From the NCBI GenBank assembly GCA_023439305.1, contig JAEXOO010000029.1, positions 1 through 64,000 of the forward strand: a stretch of 64,000 bases of DNA, given 5' to 3'. Source of the stretch: Pseudomonadota bacterium (GTDB lineage: Bacteria > Pseudomonadota > Gammaproteobacteria > Burkholderiales > Burkholderiaceae_B). Positions 43,535 to 51,815 of this stretch are shown in pieces; positions within the stretch are counted from its first letter, which is position 1, and every line of letters begins with the position of its first letter. Under the pieces are notes generated by a model that saw only the letters and a program-made list of their open reading frames with translations, was not told where the DNA came from and searched no databases. Position numbers and translations under genes: made by a program.

Positions 43535-43555
43535 AGCCCCGCACAAGGCGGGGCT
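43535..43555 (-). terminator. GC-rich hairpin after the trb operon
   Basis: A perfect 8-bp stem (AGCCCCGC with GCGGGGCT) surrounds ACAAG. The T-rich tail (TTTCTTCATTG) is on the minus strand, so as a Rho-independent terminator it points leftward. It lies 88 bp after the DUF2274 stop. It may still slow plus-strand transcription. Confidence 0.55.
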
Positions 43556-43639
43556 ACTTACTACTATCGTCTGTCCCTGGGGGGAGACTTTCGTCAACAA
43601 GGCCCGGGGCTAGTGGGTTCACTATAAGGCAAGTGCGCA

Positions 43640-44320
43640 GTGGTGTCAACCAAAGAGGCAATCCAAGAAATAAGAGCTGCTTTGTCCGCGGCCCGTATGA
43701 GCACCTATGAAGCAATTACTGGCGTCAACGGAGACGATGATACCTCTGCGCTTGGTCTTTATATCTGGAATGCACAGATTTCGGGCGCGTTTCTTGCGCC
43801 GCTTCATATCTGCGAGGTCGTAATTCGCAATGCGATTTCTGATGCATTGGCCTGGAAATATGGTGCCAATTGGCCATGGTCATCTGCGTTTGAAATGAGC
43901 TTGCCTTCACCACCTGTTGGTTACAACGCGCGTAGAGACTTGTTTGACGCCCGACAAAAAGCACCCGTTGTGGGACAGACAGGTAAAGTCATCGCCGAAC
44001 TGAAATTCGTCTTTTGGCAACGAATGTTCACCAGCCGCCATGATCAACGACTGTGGTCTCACAAGCTCACAACGGTTTTACCGCATCTCGACTTGACGCA
44101 ACCATATCAGCAGTTGAGGAAAAATCTATATGACGACTTGGAAGCGCTAAGGGTATTACGTAATCGCATTGCCCATCATGAGCCTATCCTATCGCGAAAT
44201 TTGCAAGCGGATTTCTCCCGGATAACTCAAGTCATTGGATGCCGCTCTGGTGAAACTGCCAACTGGATGCTTCGCTATCAGCAGGTGACTCAGCTCCTGC
44301 GCGATCGACCGACGACGTGA
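43640..44320 (+). CDS. Abi-like HEPN-domain protein, probable abortive-infection factor
   Basis: The 226-residue protein has an Abi_2-type helical fold with SAARMSTYEAI near the start, a hydrophobic FLAPLHICEVVIRNAISDAL, and a C-terminal RNRIAHHEPI at about 173-182. That fits the RxxxxH active site of HEPN ribonucleases used by Abi and toxin systems. No separate antitoxin gene is present beside it. The start at GTG 43640 has no strong ribosome site, and a second GTG follows at once. Its base composition is less GC-rich than the trb genes. It is probably phage-defence cargo near the right end of the element. Confidence 0.75.
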   Translation: MVSTKEAIQEIRAALSAARMSTYEAITGVNGDDDTSALGLYIWNAQISGAFLAPLHICEVVIRNAISDALAWKYGANWPWSSAFEMSLPSPPVGYNARRDLFDARQKAPVVGQTGKVIAELKFVFWQRMFTSRHDQRLWSHKLTTVLPHLDLTQPYQQLRKNLYDDLEALRVLRNRIAHHEPILSRNLQADFSRITQVIGCRSGETANWMLRYQQVTQLLRDRPTT

Positions 44321-44485
44321 GTATTGGTGACTGTAGGGGAGTCGTAGGGGAGGCGTAAGGTGCTGTTCCCTGGTTAAAACGCAGCCAAAATAGGTGTCAT
44401 AGGGCACAGCAGCGCAGTGAGGAATGTGTGGGCGAAGTATGCCTGCACACGCCAGGATATGCCATAAGTTGACGGTCAAGTTCTT

Positions 44486-44507
44486 GGGACAAATTTGGGA
44501 CAATTTA
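44486..44507 (+). repeat. Tandem GGGACAA repeats near the presumed element end
   Basis: GGGACAAATTT is followed directly by GGGACAATTTA. A third copy, inverted (GGGACAAAAAT on the minus strand), lies at 44601-44611. Such repeats are like the arm-type sites of tyrosine integrases at ICE or phage ends. No integrase is nearby to confirm this. Confidence 0.4.
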
Positions 44508-44840
44508 GTCGCCAGAATATCCCAATCCATGCCCATAGCAAGTCAGAGAAGGATGAGGCGTATTTAACTTTAGCTTGTTGATTTTAAAGAAATATTCTGC
44601 ATTTTTGTCCCATAGTATGGCAACTCTTGATCCACCATGGGCGTGTGGGCGGACAGGTCGGCTGGGGAGGTCATGGCGCAGTACAGGTCAGGAATTCAAC
44701 AACAATGCCGTCGCAGAGACGGCCAATTGACTATTGTAGCGAGCGCGAGCGGGGTGGGGCCAGGAGGTGGATGAATCGTTCCTGACAAAGTTGGAGGGCG
44801 ATTGAAAAATAGATCAGGATTAACTTGCTCTGATTTATTG

Positions 44841-44866
44841 AATAATAATAGAATTCATTCTCATTT
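44841..44866 (+). promoter_or_regulatory. Possible Fur box ahead of the TonB receptor
   Basis: AATAATAATAGAATTCATTC and the following TCATTT resemble overlapping GATAAT-type hexamers with an inverted arm, as in Fur boxes. The site is about 130 bp upstream of the receptor start at 44999. The match is partial. Confidence 0.5.
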
Positions 44867-44998
44867 CAATTCAAAGCATTCATTGTGAGCGTTTTTGACT
44901 GTAGGCGCCGTGGGGAAGCGTGCGTCTTGAAAGCAGGCGTCCGGAAATGGACGGTCTGCTGTGCTCTCACAAGGGAAGGCGAAATAAGGAATAAAGCA

Positions 44999-47281
44999 AT
45001 GACTATGCAGGAGCGCCGCTTGCGCGGCCTTGGGGGTGTTTCATCTTTTGCGCTTCGACGCTTGTCGGTTGCCATGGCCGGCTTGCTGTCCGTGGGAGCG
45101 GCGGGTGGGCCGGTTCTGGCGCAAACGACAGATCAGGTGCAGGGCTCCGAGGTGTCGGCCGGCAGCGGTCCTGTTGTCGAGGAAGATCGGACCCAGTCGT
45201 TGGCGCCCATCCGCGTGCAGGGGCGCCGCGAGGCGCCGGGCACGACCGAGGGCTCCGAGTCCTATGCCAGCGATGCCAACAGCACCTCCACGCGCTTGAA
45301 TCTGTCGCTGCGCGAGACGCCGCAGTCGGTCAGTGTCATGACCCGTCAACGGATGGACGACCAAGGCCTGAATCAACTGATGGATGTGGCGGCCCAGACG
45401 CCGGGGCTGGTGTTCAGTTCGGGCGGCAATTCGGGCTCTGACAGCAGCGCCATCTACGCGCGTGGCTTTGCCGTGGAAAACTACATGGTGGACGGAGTGG
45501 GGCAGACCTTCAGCGGCTACCGTACCTTGTTCCAGACTAATGATATGGTCATGTACGATCGGGTCGAGGTGCTGCGTGGGGCCAGCGGGCTGATGAATGG
45601 TGTGGGCGAGCCTGGCGCCACCATCAATCTGATCCGCAAGCGTCCCACGCGTGACTTCCAGTTTCGAGGCAAGCTGGAAGGGGGATCCTGGAATCACTAT
45701 CGGGGCGAAGCGGATCTGTCCACGCCTCTGAACGAGTCGGGCAGTCTGCGCCTGCGCACCGTGGCCGCCTGGCAGGACAATGATTCCTACATTGATCGTC
45801 TGAACGAGAAAAAGAAAATCTTCTACGGCGTTTTCGAAGCCGACCTGACACCCAATACCCTGGCCAGCCTGGGCTATACCTACCAAGAGCACAACAGCAC
45901 CGATCACTCCCGAGGCGGACGACCACTGTATTTCACGGATGGCTCGTTGGTGGACTGGGACCGATCCGACTCCGCGGCGGCGCGCTGGGCGTATTCCAAG
46001 CGGCGCAATCAAAGTCTGTTCGCCTCGCTGGAGCATCGTTTCGAGAACAACTGGACCTTGAAAGGCACGTTGAACCGCTCTGAATACCGTTACGATGAGG
46101 TGCTGGGCTATGCGGCCGGCGGCGTGGTGGATCGCCAGACCGGCGCGGGCGTGAATCTGTGGGCCGGCCGCTGGGCGGGCAAGCCGGTGCAGACCAGCCT
46201 GGATGTGTATGCGAGCGGGCCTTTTTCTTTGTTCGGTCGCCAGCACGATGCGGTGTTCGGCTTTACGAGTTCGCGCACCCGCGAGGATGCGCCGGGCTAT
46301 GGGCTGTGGTCTTTCAAGGGCTGGAGTTCCGCCGTGGACGACATCTTCACCTGGGATGGCCGGCAGCCCGAAGAACCCTACAATCCGGCCACGGGGCAGA
46401 CCCGTTCGGTGGAAAAGGTCAACAGCGCCTACGCGACGACGCGCTTCAAGCCCACCGACAGCCTGGCCGTGCTGCTGGGCGGCCGGGTGACGAGCTGGTC
46501 GCTGGACAAGAACACGCTGAATTTCGCCAGCGGTCAGCGCACCATCTATGACCGCTCTGCCAACGATCAGATCACCCCGTATCTGGGGCTGGTCTATGAC
46601 TTGACGGACAACTGGTCGGTCTACGGCAGCTACACCACGATTTTCAAGCCTCAGGATTATCGCGATCCCGACGGCAATTACCTGGATCCGCGCACCGGCA
46701 ACAGCATGGAAGTGGGGTTGAAGGGCAGTTATTTCGATGACCAGCTGAATCTGGGCGCCGCTTTGTTCCGCACCCGCCAGGAAAATTTTGCCGTGGCGAT
46801 ACCGGGCGTGTACGCGCCCAATGGCGATTCCGCTTACGAGGCCGTGTCCGGCGCGCTGACCAGAGGCGTGGAGCTGGAAGCTGCGGGCCGGATCACGCCC
46901 CAGTGGCAGGCCGCTGTCAGCTATACCCGGGTGATCTCGCAAGATCGCGACGGCAAGCCCTTGCTGGCCAATGTGCCGCAGAATACCTTCAAGCTGTATA
47001 CCACCTACAACCTTCCGACAGTGGGGCAAGGCTTGACGGTAGGCGGCGGATTGCGCTGGCAGAGCGATGCCTATGCCGACAATTCAGGACCTTATAAAGA
47101 GCGCCTGGTGCTGCCTAGCGTAGCGGTAGTGGACTTGATGGCCCGCTACAAGGTCAGCAAGCAGGTCAGCGTGTACATGAACGTGGATAATCTTTTCGAC
47201 CGGCATTATCTGACCTCGACCAATACCGCTGTCTACGGCCAGCCGCGCATGATCCGTGCGGGCGTCGACTTGCGCTTCTGA
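44999..47281 (+). CDS. TonB-dependent siderophore receptor
   Basis: The start at 44999 (MTMQERRLRGLGG) has AAGGA upstream; a GTG at 44885 is in frame but unlikely. The 760-residue protein has a signal peptide ending PVLAQ, a plug domain with LRETPQSVSVMTRQRM, and a 22-stranded barrel ending RAGVDLRF. It belongs to the FhuE/FpvA-like ferric-siderophore group, and the ligand is unknown. The Fur-like site upstream suggests iron control. The next gene overlaps by 1 bp, so receptor and exporter are probably one operon. Confidence 0.9.
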   Translation: MTMQERRLRGLGGVSSFALRRLSVAMAGLLSVGAAGGPVLAQTTDQVQGSEVSAGSGPVVEEDRTQSLAPIRVQGRREAPGTTEGSESYASDANSTSTRLNLSLRETPQSVSVMTRQRMDDQGLNQLMDVAAQTPGLVFSSGGNSGSDSSAIYARGFAVENYMVDGVGQTFSGYRTLFQTNDMVMYDRVEVLRGASGLMNGVGEPGATINLIRKRPTRDFQFRGKLEGGSWNHYRGEADLSTPLNESGSLRLRTVAAWQDNDSYIDRLNEKKKIFYGVFEADLTPNTLASLGYTYQEHNSTDHSRGGRPLYFTDGSLVDWDRSDSAAARWAYSKRRNQSLFASLEHRFENNWTLKGTLNRSEYRYDEVLGYAAGGVVDRQTGAGVNLWAGRWAGKPVQTSLDVYASGPFSLFGRQHDAVFGFTSSRTREDAPGYGLWSFKGWSSAVDDIFTWDGRQPEEPYNPATGQTRSVEKVNSAYATTRFKPTDSLAVLLGGRVTSWSLDKNTLNFASGQRTIYDRSANDQITPYLGLVYDLTDNWSVYGSYTTIFKPQDYRDPDGNYLDPRTGNSMEVGLKGSYFDDQLNLGAALFRTRQENFAVAIPGVYAPNGDSAYEAVSGALTRGVELEAAGRITPQWQAAVSYTRVISQDRDGKPLLANVPQNTFKLYTTYNLPTVGQGLTVGGGLRWQSDAYADNSGPYKERLVLPSVAVVDLMARYKVSKQVSVYMNVDNLFDRHYLTSTNTAVYGQPRMIRAGVDLRF

Positions 47282-48468
47282 TGGAAACACCGATGAAGCT
47301 CAAGGCAGTCAAGCGCCGCTGGGCCATCGCCGCCGTGGCGGCGATGGCGCTGGCGGCCGTGGCGGTGCAGGCTGGACGGCCTGTCGAACGCTACGAAACC
47401 GTGTCGGTGACGCGCGAGGACATCAGCGCCACGGTCGCGGCCGTGGGCACGCTCAAGCCCAGCCGCTATGTCGATGTGGGGGCGCAGGTGTCGGGACAGA
47501 TTACCCGGCTGTCGGTGGCGCCCGGCGATGTGGTGGAGCAGGGACAGTTGCTGGTGGAGATTGATCCCAGCGTACAGCAGGCCACGGTCGATGCCGGCCG
47601 TGCCTCGCTCGCGGGCTTGCGGGCGCAGTTGGCCGAACAGCAGGCCCAATTGACCTTGGCACGGCAGCAGTTGACGCGCCAGCAGCACTTGGAGCAGCAG
47701 GGAGCGACCCGGCAGGAGGATGTGCAGACTGCACAAGCCAACCAGGCCACGGCGCTGGCCCGCGTGGCGCATGTGCAGGCTCAGATCGAGCAGACCCAGG
47801 CCACGCTCAAGGCCGACGAGGCCCGGCTGGGTTATACGCGCATCTATGCGCCCATGGCGGGCACCGTCATCGGCGTACAGGCTCGGGAAGGCCAGACGCT
47901 GAATGCCACTTACCAGACACCCAATATTCTGCGCATCGCGGACCTGGGTACCATGACCGTCTGGACGAGCGTGTCCGAGGCCGATATACGACGGGTCAAG
48001 CCCGGCATGCCTGTGTCGTTCACCACCTTGGGCGATCAGGGTGAGGCGCAGGCGCGCCGCTGGCATGCGCACGTGCGTCAGATCATGCCCGCGCCTGAAG
48101 GGGCGAGCCGCGAGGAAAGTGTGGAGACGCCCTCGTCCGCCACGCAGGCGGTGATGTATATGGTGCTGTTCGATGTCGCCAACGACGACAGGGAGCTCAT
48201 GCCCCAGATGACGGCCCAGACCCTGTTCGAGACAGCACGCGCGGATCAGGCATTGCTGGCGCCCTTGATGGCCCTGAGCCCCGATCCACAGCAGCAGGCG
48301 GCCCATCGTCTGCCGGTGCTGGTGGACGGCACGGTGCAGGACAGGCAGGTGCGTCTGGGCGTGCGCAATCGCCACCAGGCTCAGGTGCTGGAGGGTGTAG
48401 CAGAAGGCGAACAGGTAGTGACGGCAATAATGCCAGTCGAACGCGGCTGGCGGTGGCTGCAATGGTAG
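47281..48468 (+). CDS. macA: MacA-like periplasmic adaptor
   Basis: The 395-residue protein has an N-terminal anchor (AIAAVAAMALAAVAVQAG), biotinyl-lipoyl-like halves around a long coiled coil (about 85-185, Gln/Ala/Leu-rich), and a beta-barrel. It joins the MacB-type ABC transporter to an outer-membrane channel. Adaptor, transporter and channel genes are in sequence. The substrate is unknown; the linked siderophore receptor suggests a siderophore, as in PvdRT-OmpQ. Confidence 0.88.
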   Translation: METPMKLKAVKRRWAIAAVAAMALAAVAVQAGRPVERYETVSVTREDISATVAAVGTLKPSRYVDVGAQVSGQITRLSVAPGDVVEQGQLLVEIDPSVQQATVDAGRASLAGLRAQLAEQQAQLTLARQQLTRQQHLEQQGATRQEDVQTAQANQATALARVAHVQAQIEQTQATLKADEARLGYTRIYAPMAGTVIGVQAREGQTLNATYQTPNILRIADLGTMTVWTSVSEADIRRVKPGMPVSFTTLGDQGEAQARRWHAHVRQIMPAPEGASREESVETPSSATQAVMYMVLFDVANDDRELMPQMTAQTLFETARADQALLAPLMALSPDPQQQAAHRLPVLVDGTVQDRQVRLGVRNRHQAQVLEGVAEGEQVVTAIMPVERGWRWLQW

Positions 48469-50420
48469 GGGCCGCAGCGCCCTTGATTGAGTTGCGGGGC
48501 ATCAGTCGCATCTACGGAGGGCCGCCGAGCAGCAAGCCAGCTGTGCAGGTGTTGTTTGATGTGGATTTGACCTTGCATGCCGGTGAATTCGTGGCGATTG
48601 TGGGTGCATCGGGGTCGGGCAAGTCCACGCTGATGAATCTGCTCGGTTGTCTGGACAGGCCGACTGCCGGTACGTACCGGTTCCAGGGGCGCGATGTGGC
48701 CCGGCTGGATGCCGACGAACTGGCGCGGTTGCGGCGTGAAACCTTTGGCTTTGTGTTCCAGGGCTATCACCTGATTCCGACCGAGACCGCCAGTGAAAAC
48801 GTGCAGATGCCGGCCATCTATGCCGGGCTGGATGCGCCCGCTCGTGCGGGGAGGGCCGCTCATCTGTTGGGCAAGCTGGGGCTGGCGGACAAGCTGGACA
48901 ACCGGCCCAATCAGTTGTCGGGCGGTCAGCAGCAGCGTGTGTCCATCGCCCGCGCCTTGATGAACGGCGGTCGGGTGATCCTGGCCGATGAGCCGACCGG
49001 CGCGCTGGATTCGCGCAGCGGTGCCGAGGTCATGGCTTTGCTGCGCGAACTGTCGGACTCAGGCCATACCATCATCCTGATCACGCATGACCATCAGGTC
49101 GCCGCCATGGCGGATCGCGTTATTGAAATCCGGGACGGGCGAATTTTGTCCGACAGTCGTCCGACCTCGCCCGAGGCTGGGACGCCCACAGTGCTGCCCG
49201 TGATCCAGGAGGATAGCCGTTCGCCCTGGCTGTCTGAAGTGAGCGATTCCGCGCGCAGCGCTTTGCGCAGCATGCTCATCAACCGCTATCGCACGGCCTT
49301 GACCCTGCTGGGCATCATCATCGGAGTGGCGTCCGTCATTGTGATGCTGGCGGTGGGCGAGGGCGCGCGTCAGCGCGTGGTGGCTCAAATGGGCACCATG
49401 GGCACGACCATCATGTATCTCAGCAGCAGTTCGCCGCCTAATGGGATGCCGCGTGGACAGTTGACCGAAGAGGATCTGCGCGCGGTAGAAGGGTTGGAGG
49501 AAATCCGGCGGCTGATGCCTGTCATCGGTGATCCGATCACGGTGCGGCGCGGCAATGTTGATCGTGAAATCTATGTGTTCGCCTCCAATGAATCCATGCC
49601 CTTGATCCATCACTGGCCGATCGCCCAAGGCCGCTACTACACCGCGGCGGAAGACACCGATCTGGCGCCGCTTGTTGTGTTGGGCCATAAGGCGGCGCGG
49701 ATTTTCTTCCCGGAGGTGGACTCCCCTCTGGGTCAGCAATTGTTGATCGGTAACTCGCCCTTTGAAGTCATCGGGGTGATGCAGGAACGCGGTGCCGATT
49801 CGGCCGCCCAGGATTATGACGATATGGTTTTCATTCCCTATCAGGCGGCGCGGGCGCGGGTGTATCAGGCTCAGACCCAGCCCGACTACGTGGTGATCGA
49901 GGCGCGTGACAGCAGTGTGGTGCTGGAGGCCGAGCAGGCGATGCGACAACTCATGATTCAGCGCCATGGAGGTCGAGAGGATTTCTCCATTGGCAATGCC
50001 GCCGCGCGCCTGCAGGCCGAGGAGTCCACGCGCCGGACCATGAGCATGATGCTGGCTTTGATCGCCGCTGTTTCCCTGGTGGTGGGCGGCATAGGCGTGA
50101 TGAATGTGATGCTGATGACGGTGCGTGAACGTACGCGCGAAATCGGCATACGGATGGCGACCGGCGCGCGTCAGAGCGATATTCTGCGCCAGTTCCTGAC
50201 CGAAGCCGTGCTGTTGACGGTGACCGGGGGCGTGCTGGGGGTGCTGGCGGGTGCGTCGATCGGCGCTGGTTTGATCGTGGGCGGAGTGGAGGTAGTGTTT
50301 TCGGTCAGCGCGGCCGTCGGGGCCTTTGCCTGCGCGGTGCTGACCGGGGTGGTTTTCGGGTTCATGCCGGCGCGGACGGCGGCGGCGCTGGACCCGGTTC
50401 AGGCGCTGGCAGGAGAGTAG
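48462..50420 (+). CDS. macB: MacB-like ABC transporter, ATPase and permease fused
   Basis: From ATG 48462 the protein has 652 residues; GTG 48453 is also possible. The N-terminal ATPase has Walker A GASGSGKSTLMNLLG, signature LSGGQQQRVSIARALM and Walker B VILADEPTGALD. After a linker come one membrane helix, a large periplasmic domain and three more helices with the FtsX-like core. It drives export through MacA and the outer-membrane factor at 50423. The start overlaps macA by 7 bp. Confidence 0.9.
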   Translation: MVGAAAPLIELRGISRIYGGPPSSKPAVQVLFDVDLTLHAGEFVAIVGASGSGKSTLMNLLGCLDRPTAGTYRFQGRDVARLDADELARLRRETFGFVFQGYHLIPTETASENVQMPAIYAGLDAPARAGRAAHLLGKLGLADKLDNRPNQLSGGQQQRVSIARALMNGGRVILADEPTGALDSRSGAEVMALLRELSDSGHTIILITHDHQVAAMADRVIEIRDGRILSDSRPTSPEAGTPTVLPVIQEDSRSPWLSEVSDSARSALRSMLINRYRTALTLLGIIIGVASVIVMLAVGEGARQRVVAQMGTMGTTIMYLSSSSPPNGMPRGQLTEEDLRAVEGLEEIRRLMPVIGDPITVRRGNVDREIYVFASNESMPLIHHWPIAQGRYYTAAEDTDLAPLVVLGHKAARIFFPEVDSPLGQQLLIGNSPFEVIGVMQERGADSAAQDYDDMVFIPYQAARARVYQAQTQPDYVVIEARDSSVVLEAEQAMRQLMIQRHGGREDFSIGNAAARLQAEESTRRTMSMMLALIAAVSLVVGGIGVMNVMLMTVRERTREIGIRMATGARQSDILRQFLTEAVLLTVTGGVLGVLAGASIGAGLIVGGVEVVFSVSAAVGAFACAVLTGVVFGFMPARTAAALDPVQALAGE

Positions 50421-50422
50421 CA

Positions 50423-51811
50423 ATGCACACTAGTGGATGGATGTGGGCGGCGGCCGGCTGCGTGTTCTTGCAGGCTTGCGCGCCCGTGACCCCGCGGCCC
50501 GATGCGGGACTGCCCGTGGCACCGGAGGCCTATGAGTATTCAGCGTCGGACCAGATTTCCGGGGTTCAGCCCGCACCGCAGTGGTGGCAGGCTTTCGGCA
50601 GTCAGGCGCTGGATGCCTTGATGCAGGAGGCCGAGGCTGACGTGGCTGTGCTGCGCCAGGCTCAGGCCCGTGTTCTGCAGGCGCGGGCCCAGGCCCGGAT
50701 GGCGGGGGCAAGCCTGTGGCCGGAACTGGAGGGCTCTGTGACGGCGCAGCGTGATGCTCCGTTTGTGCGGCGGCATGGGACAGGGGAAAGCCAGTACCAG
50801 GCTGGTCTGCTCATGCGCTATGAACTGGATGTGTGGGGGCGCAACAGTGCGTTGGCAGACAGTGCACTGTTGCAGGCTGAGGCAGCCGCTTACGAGCTCG
50901 ATGTGCTGCGTGTCAGTGTGCAGGGCCAGGTGGTGCATCTGTGGCTGCAGGCGGTGGGCGATGCGCAGCGCTTGCGTATCGCGCGCGACAATCTGGCCGT
51001 CGCGCAGCGTCTGCTGGAGTTGCTGGACGTGCGTGCCCAGGCCGGCGCCGCTTCTCCGCTGGAGCGGGCGCAGCAGCGCGGCTTGTTGGCCAGTCAGCAG
51101 CGCGCCTTGTATGTCTTGCAGGAAAACGCGGCCTTGAAGCGCCTGGAGCTGGGCGCTTTGCTGGGCAGACCTCGGGCCGTGGCCGAGCCGCAGGACGATA
51201 TTGCCGCTTTGCGGGTGCCGCAGGTCGACGCGGGACTGCCGTCGGCCTTGCTGGCGCAGCGCCCGGATGTGGCCCGTTCAGAAGCCTCGCTGGCGGCAGC
51301 GCATGCCGATTTGCGCGCTGCCCGTGCCGCGCTGTACCCCAGACTGACGTTGGGCGCGTCGGTCGGAGCCAAAGGAGATCATTGGGACAGCAGTCTGGAG
51401 CATCCGATCTACAGCCTGCTTGGCGGCCTTGTCGCCCCTGTTTTCAATGCGGGACGGCTGGCAGCGGGTCAGGATCTGAGTGATGCCCGTTTGCAGGAAT
51501 GGCTGGCGCAGTACCGCCAGACGGTGGTTCAGGCTTATATCGAGGTGGAGGAGGTTCTTGCACGGTTGCACGCGCTCGATGGCCAGGCTCAGGCGAATGA
51601 GCAGGAATGGAGGCAGGCCGAACTGGCATTGCGGCTGGCGGAAACCCGCTACCGTTCGGGTTCGGAAACACTGCTCACGCTGCTGGATGCGCAGCGATCT
51701 TTCTATGCCGCCCAGGATACTCGTGTGGGCCTGATGCAGGCCCGACTGCAGTCTCGAGCCGCCTTGTTCAAGGCGCTGGGCGGCGGCTGGCAGGCCGCCA
51801 CTCCGAGTTGA
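50423..51811 (+). CDS. Outer-membrane efflux lipoprotein, NodT/OprM type
   Basis: The 462-residue protein has a lipobox (CVFLQACAP) and two repeats of the TolC-like outer-membrane factor domain. It provides the exit channel for the MacAB pair, starting 3 bp after macB. It may also serve the RND pump at 51816, whose own operon lacks such a channel. Confidence 0.88.
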   Translation: MHTSGWMWAAAGCVFLQACAPVTPRPDAGLPVAPEAYEYSASDQISGVQPAPQWWQAFGSQALDALMQEAEADVAVLRQAQARVLQARAQARMAGASLWPELEGSVTAQRDAPFVRRHGTGESQYQAGLLMRYELDVWGRNSALADSALLQAEAAAYELDVLRVSVQGQVVHLWLQAVGDAQRLRIARDNLAVAQRLLELLDVRAQAGAASPLERAQQRGLLASQQRALYVLQENAALKRLELGALLGRPRAVAEPQDDIAALRVPQVDAGLPSALLAQRPDVARSEASLAAAHADLRAARAALYPRLTLGASVGAKGDHWDSSLEHPIYSLLGGLVAPVFNAGRLAAGQDLSDARLQEWLAQYRQTVVQAYIEVEEVLARLHALDGQAQANEQEWRQAELALRLAETRYRSGSETLLTLLDAQRSFYAAQDTRVGLMQARLQSRAALFKALGGGWQAATPS

Positions 51812-51815
51812 TGCG

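Larger units (their letters stand above)
1..44611. mobile_element. Right-hand part of a Tn4371-like integrative and conjugative element with copper cargo
   Basis: The order traR-like regulator, EexN lipoprotein, traG, ribbon-helix-helix gene, trbB-C-D-E-J-L-F-G-I and a DUF2274 gene is the conserved transfer module of the Tn4371 family. In that family this module lies at the right end and cargo is commonly inserted just upstream of traR/traG, which is where the copper island lies here. The left end (integrase, relaxase, rep/par genes) is outside the window. The right end is not proven. I place it near 44.5-44.6 kb because the Abi-like gene ends at 44320, GGGACAA-type repeats follow, and a clearly chromosomal iron-transport operon begins at 44999. 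Confidence 0.65.
44321..44998. other. 678-bp non-coding junction containing the presumed right end of the element
   Basis: No gene is convincing. It holds a short tandem GTAGGGGAG repeat near 44331, GGGACAA-type repeats (44486-44507 and, inverted, 44601-44611), and an AT-rich stretch ending in a Fur-like site (44841-44866). The base composition is clearly lower in GC than in the genes on either side. Confidence 0.6.

Noticed and set aside
43535..43555. Plus-strand Rho-independent terminator for the trb operon
   Set aside because: The stem is perfect but no U-tract follows on the plus strand. The T-rich tail is on the other strand, so it is annotated as minus.
45041..47029. A 662-codon open frame on the minus strand opposite the TonB receptor
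   Set aside because: The plus-strand frame is a clear receptor with plug and barrel motifs; the other is a low-complexity shadow.
49059..50423. A 454-codon minus-strand frame opposite the macB-like gene
   Set aside because: It mirrors conserved macB sequence and is rich in His and Arg, typical of shadow frames.
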